NCBI GenBank assembly: GCA_001179505.1 | Contig: CDMY01000138.1 | Location: forward strand, 101,685 to 165,684 | Source: Vitrella brassicaformis | Lineage: Eukaryota; Sar; Vitrellaceae | Direction of reading: 5' to 3' | Length of the DNA: 64,000 nucleotides | Part shown: piece after piece, positions 24,400-34,365 of the stretch | Position numbering within the stretch: the stretch's first letter is position 1 | Layout of the letters: each line of letters opens with the position of its first letter | Program-made: the position numbers and the translations under genes | Notes under the pieces: model-generated | Database searches by the model: none | Seen by the model: the letters and a program-made list of their open reading frames with translations, nothing else | What the model was told of the DNA's origin: nothing

Positions 24400-25930
24400 G
24401 AACTTGCCGACGACGACGAGAATCGCGACATCAGAGCTCCCGCCCGCCCCCCACCCTCACATCCCTCACATCCATCACAACCGTCACCGGCCTCTCTACC
24501 GGCCAAGGGCGCCACTGGCAGGTGCCGTCACTCGAGAGGGTGCACATCAAGAGGCCGAGAAGCTGGGGCATTTCGGGAGGGTGGGTGGAGCAGGAAACGT
24601 TGGGGGGGCTGGTGGCGTCGTCGCGGTGCCTGAAGCAGCTTCAGGTGGAATGCACTGCTGAGGCTATGGCTGAGTCGCTGAGGTGCATCCCTGTGGCAGC
24701 TGCTGGCCAGCCGGGCCACCTGGTGCAACTCGAGGAGATCGGGACCCTCAGCGTGTTGAGTGCCAGCGCTGAGAGTTTAAAGCGCCTTCAGGTGTGCGAC
24801 GAGTCACACAAGACACACAAGATCAGAGAGAGTGGGCGCGAGCTTGCTGCATGTGAGTTTTGTCTCTGTGCACGCCGTCCTTGTCGACCGTGGCTGCCGC
24901 TCCAGCAAGAGGCTCTGCGTCAAGTTCGAGGACTCCGACATCGACAGCAGCCTCTTCGCGCCCTGTCGACCATTGAGGCTTTCACCCGCACCGTGTGTGT
25001 GAGGCCTGACATCCCCGTCGACATCAACGTCAGCTGCTACTTCGACCTTGGCCTTCTGTGTGAGGTCCCCACCCGCCCCGCCCCCTCATTCTTCGTGCAG
25101 AAGCACATCCAGCAGCTGGCCGCCAGAGCCCTCAGGGCGTCCTTTAGCCTTCGTCCCCGCCATCTGCCCAGCCCTCTGGACACACCCAGCACCGCTGCCA
25201 GCGTTCTCGCGGAATGTGGTGATCACGGGGCCGCACGATTGGGGACCTGACGCTGATGCCGAGGAGCCCGACCCAGTTGTGCTGGACAGCATGCCCGAGA
25301 ACGCATTCCCCGCCGCGTCGTCACTATTCCTTTATACCTGCAAGGGGCACGTGATTGCGCGCAGGCTGCTGACCAAGATGCCCGTCGTGAGGAGAATCCA
25401 GCTGTTTTGTAGACACAACTCGACAGAGGAGCAAACGGTGGGTGTGCTGCAGACGGTGGGCGGGGAGGGGCAGCTGGAGTATTTCGATGTCAGAACCCTG
25501 ACGGGTGTGGGTGAGGGGGGGCTTGGGTGGGGGGACATAGCGGACAAGCTGCCGACCATCTCAGCGCTGTTGATTATCGTACAAGGTGACCAAGTGACCA
25601 ACAATTAATCGCCTCCATACCTGCCGACTGACCACTCTGATGTCGGCTGCCATCTGTCTGTGTGTGTGCAGTGCCTGAGGCTTTACGCGGTAGCGATGCC
25701 GCCGGCGAGTTCGGCATTGCCTGCGTCAAGTCGCTGCTCAAGATCCGAGGCATCAACCGACTTCACTTCGGGCTGGACCAAGCTGGAGGATATAGTTTGA
25801 AGCGGCTGGTGGAGGAGCGGACTAATGGCGACACCAATCGATGGGCTTGAGGGGCGGTATTGCATCGAGTGGGGCTGGGGGGAAGACTCGGATTTCCTCA
25901 ATCTCGAACGGCTTGACGCCTAGGAGACGA
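24400..25930 (+). pseudogene. degraded copy of the F-box-like family gene
   Basis: Homologous to the second half of the gene at 26599-28889 (shared CEVPTRPAPSFFVQKHIQQL, VLDSMP.NAFPA, GEFGIACVKSLLKI). It lacks the N-terminal exon and F-box-like region. Lesions include the acceptor before VLVDRGCRS mutated (gcag to gcac), a one-base loss near 24,961 between SSLF and LSTIEAF, a further frame change near 25,215 before EPDPVVLDSM, and a frame change near 25,835 after EERTNGD. No single frame or splice plan restores it. Its 5' edge abuts the end of the solute-binding-protein duplication, so the junction is chimeric. Confidence 0.8.
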
Positions 25931-26598
25931 CGACATAAGCGACACCTGGATAGCAGAGCACCGGCCAGCGTGAGGGAGGGGGAGGTGGGAGCTGGCGGGC
26001 CGGCTGCTGACTTGTAGCTCATTCGTTTCGTTTCATTGTGGCCGCTGGCAGTATGTACCGGTCGCTGCTTTTCGCTTGAGAGACACTGCCCGCCAGCGGC
26101 TAGAGGCGCTGTGGGCTGAGGGTGGTCACGGTTTGTATACATGTGCGTCGGTCACGTTTGTGTGTGTTCTCTCCATGCATCCATCCATTCACTCATTCCA
26201 CTATCGTTAGTTGGCTGCGTAATATACACTTCCTCACTGCTGGGTGATGGCGTTGCATTCTTGAGTGTTGGCTGGTGTGTGACGAGAGGGACAGGGAGGG
26301 ACAAGGAGGGAGGGAGGGGAGATGCCCGCCTGCATGGACGCATATGGGTGAAATCAATCGCGTTGTCGTGTCGAAGCCACAGCGCTTTTTGCATGAGCAT
26401 TTATACATGCGATGCATACTGGGCGTCCTCTTCTCTCTTCTCTGTCTGTCAGGTCGGCCGCCCGTGGGTGTGTTGGCGCGCGGCCACCTCACGAGGTGGG
26501 TGCCGCTTGAAACCCTCGCGTAACGCCATTCAAAATAAAAAGAGCTCCTTTGAGCCATCCAATCGGCAGACGACGTCTGTTTGGTGAACAAGTGAGCG
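25931..26598. other. intergenic region upstream of F-box-like gene
   Basis: About 670 bp with GGA-rich tracts (26290-26325) and TG-rich patches. I see no exon. It presumably holds the promoter of the gene starting at 26599. Confidence 0.55.
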
Positions 26599-28889
26599 AT
26601 GACTGAGTCGGCATCGAAGCGACAGACTCTGAGGCGGGCTGAGGGAGAGGATGACTCGGATGACGGACACCAGGAGGCCGTAATGGACTCCGACGGCCAG
26701 CAGCAGCAGCAGCAGCAGGCCACGGCATCGCACACCACTCACAGCATAGATTTGGAGGCCTTCGCTCTTCGCTTCGGCCAAATCGTAAGATGCAGCCACC
26801 AAGACCACTGGCAAACACACACATCCTCATCGTTTCCTCTCTCTGTGTCTGTGTGGTGTGTGTTGACACTCAGCCGGTTGTCGTCGCCTACGTCTTTTCG
26901 TTCGTGTCACTTCATTTGGTGGCGGCGCTGCCCCAGCGGCTGTGGCGCCACGTCGGCTCCCAGATCACCCGGCTGGTCATGGACACCTACGACACGGCCG
27001 AGCGGCGCTTCTGGTGCGGCCTGTCATTCGCCGAAGCCTTCGAGTGGGGCCGGCGGCTCACACCGCTCAACTCAATTGTCGTCAAGTATCCCTATGCCCT
27101 CCGCATCCCCAGTGAAACTCCTGGCCACCGCATCCCTCATCGGCGGGGGCGACACGATGATGACCGCCACTCTCTGTCGCCGGTGAACAAGAAGATCTTC
27201 ACGGCATTGGTGGAGGGCCACAGCGAGGGGCGGAGAGCCGCAGCGGCCACAGCAGCCGGGCAGCAGGCGCCAACCACCTTGGAGTCCATCGACATAAGCG
27301 AGGGCCAATCGGCCATAGTCGTCGACGAGGACGAGGGTCGCGACATAGGAGCTGGACAGCTGGCGACGGTCAACCCGCCCCTCAACCCGCCCCTCAACCC
27401 GCCCCTGACCCTCACATCGCGCAAGGGCATTACCACCAGCGGATATGGGCTCTCCTGTCCCGGCCGCGGGCGCCACTGGCAGCTGCCGTCGCTTGAGAGA
27501 GTCCAGGTGCGAGAAATGGTGGATTACGGTGAGGTGTTGGGGGACCTGGTGGCCACGTCACGGCGCCTCAAGGAGCTGCAGGTGGAATGCACTGCCGCGA
27601 AGCTGGCTGGGTCGCTGCGGCGCATCCCCACGGCAGCGGCCGGCGGGCCGGGCCCGCTGTCACAGCTCGAGGACATCGGAACCCTCATCGTGAGAGCTGG
27701 CGCCGGGGGTCTGGAGGGCCTGCAGGTGAGCAGCGAACCACACAAGATAAACTAGATCAGACAGAGTGGGGGAAGGCTTGCTTGTGATGTGCGTGTCTGT
27801 GTGCAGAGGGTTCTTGTCGACCGTGGCTGCCGCTCCATCAAGAAGCTCAGCATCAAGTTCAAGGGCTCCGACATCGACAGCAGCATCTTCGAGACCCTCT
27901 CGGCCATCGAGACCTTCACCCGCACCGTCTGTGAGAGGCCTGACATCCCCGTTGACATCGACGAGGCCGACGAGCGCTTCGACCTCGACATCCTGTGTGA
28001 GGTCCCCACCCGCCCCGCCCCCTCATTCTTCGTGCAGAAGCACATCCAGCAGCTGGCCGCCAAAGCCCTCGAAGTGTTCTTCGACACCCTTCCCAACCAC
28101 CTCACCGCCCCTCACGACACGCCCAGCCCCGCTGCCATCGTCCTCACATCATCCCTGACATTCCCCAAGGCGACGAGGGTGGAGGTGGTGGACCAGGATG
28201 ATGATGATGATGATGATTGGGAGCCTGACGATGACGCCGAACAGCCCGACCCACTTGTGCTGGACAGCATGCCCCACAACGCATTCCCCGCCGCATGGGC
28301 GCTGACCGTCCACAGCCGCAAGGGGTACGCCATTGGCCGCAGGCTGGTGACCAAGATGCCAGCAGTCAAGAGCATTCTTCTCTTCGACCCGACAGAGGAG
28401 CAAGCAGTGGGGGTGCTGCAGGCGGTGGGCGGGAAGGGGCAGCTGGAGTATTTCGATGTCAGAACCACCCTGACGGGTGTGGGTGAGGGCGGGCTGACGT
28501 GGGGGGACATGGCGGATCAGCTGCCCACCATCAAAGAGCTGCGTGTTCGTGTAGAGGGTGAGCTGCAAGCAATCGCCTCAATCAGCTCTCCCTCCTGCCT
28601 ACTTGTGTGTGCAGTGCCTGAGGATTTGGGTGATGGCGATGCCGCTGGCGAGTTCGGCATTGCCTGCGTCAAGTCGCTGCTCAAGATCCAAGGCATCGAG
28701 GAGCTCATTTTGCAGCCGGGGCCCAACGAGGCCTTCAAGCGGCTGGTGGAGGAGCGGACTGATGGCGACAGAATCGAGGGGCTGGAGGGGCGGTATGACA
28801 TCAGCTGGACGGATGATGAGGAAGATGAGGAAGATGAGGAAGGTGCGCTCATTCTCATACCACTCGACGCTGCCGGCCTGGCTGGATGA
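26599..28889 (+). CDS. F-box-like, leucine-rich family protein
   Basis: Four exons (26599-26784, 26874-27725, 27807-28557, 28615-28889) close in phase to 687 aa. After an acidic, Gln-rich start (seven Gln in a row) comes an F-box-like helical patch, VVAYVFSFVSLHLVAALPQR followed by LWRHVGS. Then there is a Pro/Asn repeat (NPPL three times) and long stretches with regularly spaced leucines and alternating strand-helix character (LERVQVREM, LKELQVECTA, LEDIGTLIVRAG, IKKLSIKFKGSDID, IEELILQPG). These resemble degenerate leucine-rich repeats. There is an Asp run in the middle and an acidic DEEDEED tail. I recognise it as a family only because of the pseudogene copy upstream. A role as a ubiquitin-ligase adaptor is a guess from the F-box-like start. 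Confidence 0.8.
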
Positions 28890-30517
28890 GTGTGCCGTTT
28901 TTGGGTGGGTGGGTGGGTGGGTGGGTGAGTGGGTGAATGGACTGACTCGCTGCCTCTATCTCTCTGCGTGCCTGTGTGCGTGCCTGTGTGCGTGCCTGTG
29001 TGCCTGTGTGTGTGTGAGCTGCCTGGCGGGATGGCTGGATGTGTGCGTCTGTGCGCGGCTGGCTGGCTGGCTGGCTGGATGGATGGAGTGGGTGGGTGGG
29101 AGGAAGGGCACTCGCAGCCTCTCTTTATCTCACTGTATGCCTGTGTGTGTGGGGGGGGCAGTCATCCTGACTGGCGGGATGGATGAAGTGGGAAAGGTGG
29201 GAGGGTGGGGATGACAGGAGGCAATATGACACTATCTTGTCTGCATGGATGTGCCGTTTTTGAGTGACTGGGTGGGAGGACGGTGTATGTGCTGCCATGC
29301 GGCTGGCTGGATGGATGAGTCGGTTGGGTGGATGTCTCTCTGACTCACTGGTGGGGACATGCAGTGGGGAGGGAAGGGTGTGCCTGTCGCAGAACAGCCC
29401 ATACATACAAGGAGGCTATATGGCGAGGATGGTGTAGGTGGGTCGCGTCAAAGAGACGTGTGGCCGAGCAACAGAGTAAGGTGTAGGTGTAAACCGCAAA
29501 GGTACAGTGTACGTAGATAGGAATTCGCAAAGTGACTCTCTAGTGTTGTGTTATGGCTGCATGAGCTGGATGCGTGTACCGTTTTTGGTGGGTGGGTGAA
29601 TGGACTGACTCGCTGCCTCTCTGCGTGCCTCTCTGTATGCCTGCGTGTGTGGGCTGCCTCCTGGGATGGATCGTTGCGAGTGCCGTTTTGGGGTGTGTGT
29701 GGGGGAAGGCACCATGCAGCTGCCGCACCCTCTCTTTATACCCGTGTTCGCGCGGCTGCCTGGCTGGCTGGATGGATGGATCCATGTGCCGTGTGTCCCA
29801 TTGATTTATTTTCTTGAATGTCCTGCTATCGATCATATCGGCAAACCTATGGCGGGCCAGTGTTGGACAGACACGACGTCTCAGAACGGATTGTGTACGG
29901 CACCGAGAGATAGGTACGGTTTGGCTACCTTGCATGCGCGCGCTTCTCGACTGCCGGTGGTGTGTGTTGGGGTGCATTGCTGTCCGTCAGGTCAGCGCAT
30001 CAATTAGCTGATGTCTAGAACGATGTGAGAGGCAGGGAGGGAGGGGGGGGGAGGGGTGCCACAATGGAGGGATGCTCTCATGCGTGGCTGACATGCATGG
30101 GGTGGGATACTGAAGCTGCATGGCTCGTGGATGAATGCGTGTGCTGGGCTTGTTGAGACACAAAGCATCGAAAGCTGAGGAACGTCTGTACGATCAGGTC
30201 ACTAGCTGCCTGGCTGTCTGTCTGTCTGTCTGCCTGTCTGTGAGTGCCATTCATTCGGTCAAGCCATGCACCAGTCAGCCAACCAGCCAGCTGCTTGTTG
30301 ACATGTGCAGGTAGGTCAAGTTTTCGCAGACAGAACGTCCCACCGCTTACATGCATTGCAAACTCTCCGTGTGGAGTGAGTGGTTGATCGACACACGGCC
30401 TATGTCAAGCAGTCCGTCCATCTGCATGAATGGCACCACCCCCCTCAGTCACCGACACGTATAGCCAGCCAGCCACCCAGCCAGGCCTCACGCTCACACA
30501 CTAGCCGATGCTAGAGA
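28890..30517. repeat. degenerate repeat array downstream of F-box-like gene
   Basis: 1.6 kb with no supportable gene. The block (gtgccgttttt...ggtgggtgg...tgaatggactgactcgctgcc...ctctgcgtgcc) recurs in degenerate form at about 28,892, 29,250, 29,570 and 29,682. It is interleaved with (ggtg)n at 28,905-28,940, (ggct)n/(ggat)n near 29,058-29,090, and similar tracts near 29,760. The first unit overlaps the stop codon of the gene above. Confidence 0.7.
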
Positions 30518-31796
30518 GTTTGCTGTGTGTCGTTTTTCTCAATGTGCACGTCACCGAATATGGACGCCCTATGTCGTGGGCGAGCCGGGCTGCATTGCAC
30601 ATACCAATGTGTGGCAGACGTAATGCTGTTGTGTGATGGCATGCTGTTTGGAGTGCGCGTGTGTGTGTCTCCGTATGGTTGGCTGCCTGGCTGAGTGTGT
30701 GTCGGTCAGCGGTCATGTGACGATGTGTGGCGTGTGTCTACATAATGTTAAGGGAGGCAGCGACGCAAAAAGGACGCAAAGGCGCCCTTCTCTGCACGTC
30801 TTGTGCGCTTTGTGCGCGTTTCATACAGTTTCAAGTGAGCGGACAGTGGAGCAGTATGCGACACATCCTTTCCGATGGGACAGTAATGCATATCACTGGT
30901 GCCGCACCTCCATGTGCCTCGCATCACCATATGCAGGATTGACAGAGACTCCATGGGGGGGAAAGAAGAAGAGACACCGATCGACAAGTAGAATTGTTGG
31001 TGTTTGGCATTGACTTCCGCGCCCCTGTATTATTACGTGATGGTACAGCCTTCAGCTTCACGGCCAGCACTCACGATCACGCACACATCGCAAGGGAGGG
31101 AAACACAGTAGCAGACTCATTCATTCGCGACTGAGTCCAAGCAAAGGCATGGGATAAGTCGCTGGCTGCATGAATGGACTAGGTCCTTCCGTCAAAACTG
31201 CAACAGACAACCACGTGTGGATTGACGTGTCTGCCTGTCCATCCATGTGTGTGAACGGTCCACATGAAAGCCTGTACAACCATTTGTCCATGAAATGCGT
31301 GAACGTGTACGAATTTCACCGAATGAAAGAGATCGAAGAAGCCCTTAGACCATGAGACTGGCACGTAGGTCAGGATAACATGTTCACGGCATTATTTAAT
31401 GCCTCATGTGAGAAAGTGAGAGAGAGCGGGAGAGACGCGCAGGGGGTACAAATACCAAATGTATGCATACGTACGCAGACCAGCTCAGACCACGTCATGT
31501 GTTTGGTCGTGTCTGGTGCGTGGCTAAGAATGTGCGAAAAACAGGCTCTCTAGGCTCACAGGCTCGTGGAAAATTCATACTCAGTACATAAAAACACCCA
31601 CATCCATTGGCTTACGAAAGCATTCCATCTGGGCAAAATAGATAGGTACCAATTATAGACAGCCTCGTATTCACGCTCCTTAATCCCTAGTAGCTCATGA
31701 CAGGAAGGAGAGGCACACACACACACACAAATTTCATACACAGGTACGTACGAAGGTAGGAAGGCAGAGGCAGCATTCTTCATCGAAGCGACACAT

Positions 31797-33403
31797 TCAT
31801 GTAGGGATCGCCCCCCCATAATTCTGCCTGCTGTCTGGCCCTGCGAATCGTGTCACAGCCGCCCTTGTGTCATCGCCGAGGACGAATGATCCCTCCAGCT
31901 TAACAACGTCGTCAGCCGCCTCAAACAGACTGAACCCTGGGCCATTCGTCTGCCGATTTATTTGTACACAGCGAAAGCATCACATAAGCAGCGTAGACAA
32001 ATGAATGCAAAGAGCGCTGTATCTATGTAATCTTCGTCGACCGACTCGCCCACCTACCAGGATTGTTGCCACTGCGTCCACGGGGCCATCCCGCAACTCG
32101 TCGACGAGTTCAGAGATGGGAATCTCGACCAGTGTAATGTCGAGTCCCTGGTAAAGGGGAGCGGGTAAAGGGGAGACAAGAAGGGCTGTCTGTCTGATGG
32201 GCGATTGTTACCAGCTCCTGCGTGACCGCGACGAAGTCGTCGATGAAAAAACACCCAGGGCACACGCCAATACTCTTGCTGCAGCCACAACGACACAATC
32301 CAGCCAAGCATTACATTGCGCCCTCACTCTCCCCACCCACCCGTCTAGAGAAGAGGGGTCCTCCGTCAGGTCAACTGTCACCAACTCAGAGTCTTCCTCT
32401 ACGCACACACCGACCTCGTTAACGAAGCTGCACACACATACACGGACCGACTCTTTCAGTGAGCTGACCGACTCATTCAGTGAGCGTCCGTGTATACTTG
32501 ACGATGGCGCAGCTCGTATAGTCTACCGACTGCGAACGTTCCTCAGTGACCTGATGAGAGAGAATAAGTCGACGAGAATAGGTCGACGATCATGTGCTTC
32601 TCTGACTGACGTACAGAGAAGAAGGTAATGGCATCAACAACCTCGTCATTCAAAGCCTCTCTAAACTGGAGGAAGAAATCTTCTGTGTTGTCAATGATCG
32701 TGTAGTTGGCCTTGATGTCTACGCCATACTCCTGACGGCAAAACAAGCGAGGACCACCAGAGATGAATGAGGTAACTTGGACGATATACTTAAAGCGTCG
32801 TATGCTGCATGTACCCTTGAAAGCTCGGGGAGAATCAGCTCATTGAGCAACATAGTAAGCACCTACACTCCCCGGCTCGGTGGGATCGCTAATGATTGAC
32901 AGGCCAATCTCGAGAATGCCTTCGTCCAGCACCTGCAAGACGCGGAGCCCTCGCATTGAGTCGTTCTGTGCGGTCTCCTCCCTACCTTCTCAAAGGTGCC
33001 CTCGGCGTCTTCTTTGGCAGGGTAGGAAGCTTCGCAGTCGGGGAAATCAGAGGAGGCCAAAGGGAAGGTAGCATTCAACAGATCTAAATGATCGTTAGAC
33101 TCACCGACCTGAAGCAGACAATGAGAAATGTGTTTCGGTTATGGATGTGGACCACCTACGTACGTTCTTGATGGCAGTGCTGAGAGCTGCGTTAAGCTAG
33201 ACGTCTCCATCGTCACCCGTCACGTAGGGGTTTGCTGGCTCCTTGATGCCCGTCAGGAACTCCTTGATGCCCGTCAGGAGCTCCTCTAGGTCTGCCTTGC
33301 TGACCTCCAGCTGCTTCTCACCCGGCTCCCCGGGGGCAGCTGCCGCCAACCACAACGAAAGAAGGAGGGCGCCGAGGAGAGAAAATACTGAGGGGCGTGA
33401 CAT
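31797..33403 (-). pseudogene. broken copy of solute-binding-protein-like gene
   Basis: A paralog of the gene at 22541-24064, with all exons recognisable and most splice sites intact. Exon 1 has a TAG at 33197-33199 where the intact copy has CAG (residue after GDDGDV). Exon 3 has lost two bases near 32,845 (cattgagcaa against cattgacggcaa), shifting the frame after GAYYVA into an early stop. Exon 1 also carries a tandem 21-bp duplication (LTGIKEF/LTGIKEP). Exon 7 is split by a 64-nt GT-AG intron at 32148-32211 that the intact copy lacks. The C-terminal end also differs. These two independent lesions make it a pseudogene unless read by unusual means. Confidence 0.85.
32148..32211 (-). other. 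copy-specific 64-nt intron
   Basis: Read on the minus strand, CAG GAG CTG|gtaaca...taccag|GGA CTC GAC is an intron with canonical ends, placed in phase 0 between VAVTQEL and GLDITLVEIP. In the intact paralog the two coding parts are joined directly (TQELGLEVTLVEIP). Inside the intron the word ggtaaaggggag is tandemly repeated on the plus strand. Confidence 0.85.
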
Positions 33404-33750
33404 AGGGTTCCTGTCCAGAGCAGTTTCGAGTACCTCACGTTCTTGCGCTGCCGCATGCGCCGTTGGGATGGCCAGGTTTGCGATGCCAGCCAAATTGACT
33501 GAAGCTGAGCGCAGTGATGACATCACGGTGACGATGGTGGACGGGGGAGAAGAAGCGTCAAAGGATAAAGGGGTGGACAGATAGAGAGGTACCCAGACAG
33601 AGAGATACACAGACAGCTGTGCAGATGCACACTGCAACATTTTCTCTTCCCCGCTCCATTTTCTTTTGCCTCTTGGTGTCTAGTTCCTGAGGATGTGGGT
33701 CTGAGTTTTGCGAAAGACACAACAAATTGAAACGCGATAGAGGACACGAG

Positions 33751-34365
33751 TCTTTGCACGTCCAGACGTAGGAATAACGTGCGGAAGTCCCGGTGAGCAG
33801 GTCCACATTCACATCCAGTCGATGTGTTTCAGAATTGTTTGAGCCTGCTGGTGCACCAGGGATGGGTGTTTGAAGTGAGTGTAGGTCGTCAAGATAAGGG
33901 ATTTCGTTCACGAAATACAAAGCTCCGTCCCTGTGTTTGTGTCCGTGTGCATGTACAAGTTCGTTTTCCTACTGCCCCCAACAAACGTCTATACTCTATA
34001 CACGCAGCCTCACCAATGGGCCAGATGTTGCATGGTTTCGTCGAAGGTCCGTAAAACACACGGCCTCCTGCCAAGAACCGATCTGTTTAGCTGGCCATAA
34101 AGGGGCCCATGGAGACGGCGAAGCCAAGTACCCACACGCATAAACACGGACAGGCAACATGTATATGGTGTCGGCCAGGTGTCGGCGTTAACAGGAATGC
34201 AACGTCTCTCTGCTGCCTTGAGAGTGATTCACTAGCCAGAGAGTCATCTTCCATCTGACTAATTCATTTTGTGAGCCTTGGAAGACCGAGTAGTTTTTTG
34301 TCCACCCCTATGTTTATTTCTTAATGCAGCGAAGAGTCCAGAAGGATTTATGTGCTCAACAGTCT
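33751..34365. other. intergenic region
   Basis: About 615 bp between the right duplication and the 3' end of the DUF1995-like gene. No repeated word or credible exon stands out. Confidence 0.5.

Larger units (their letters stand above)
30518..33750. repeat. segmental duplication, right copy
   Basis: The partner of 21,289-24,395 in the same orientation. Conserved flank words include gtttgctgtgtgtcgtttttct, gtgtggcgtgtgtctacataa and ggcgcccttctctgcacg. Many point changes and small indels separate the copies, and about 100 bp at 31,440-31,545 is unique to this copy. The enclosed gene is broken. Confidence 0.85.

Noticed and set aside
33197-33199. In-frame TAG as a recoded sense codon
   Set aside because: The second lesion (2-base loss in exon 3) breaks the gene regardless, and other genes here use TAG as an ordinary stop.
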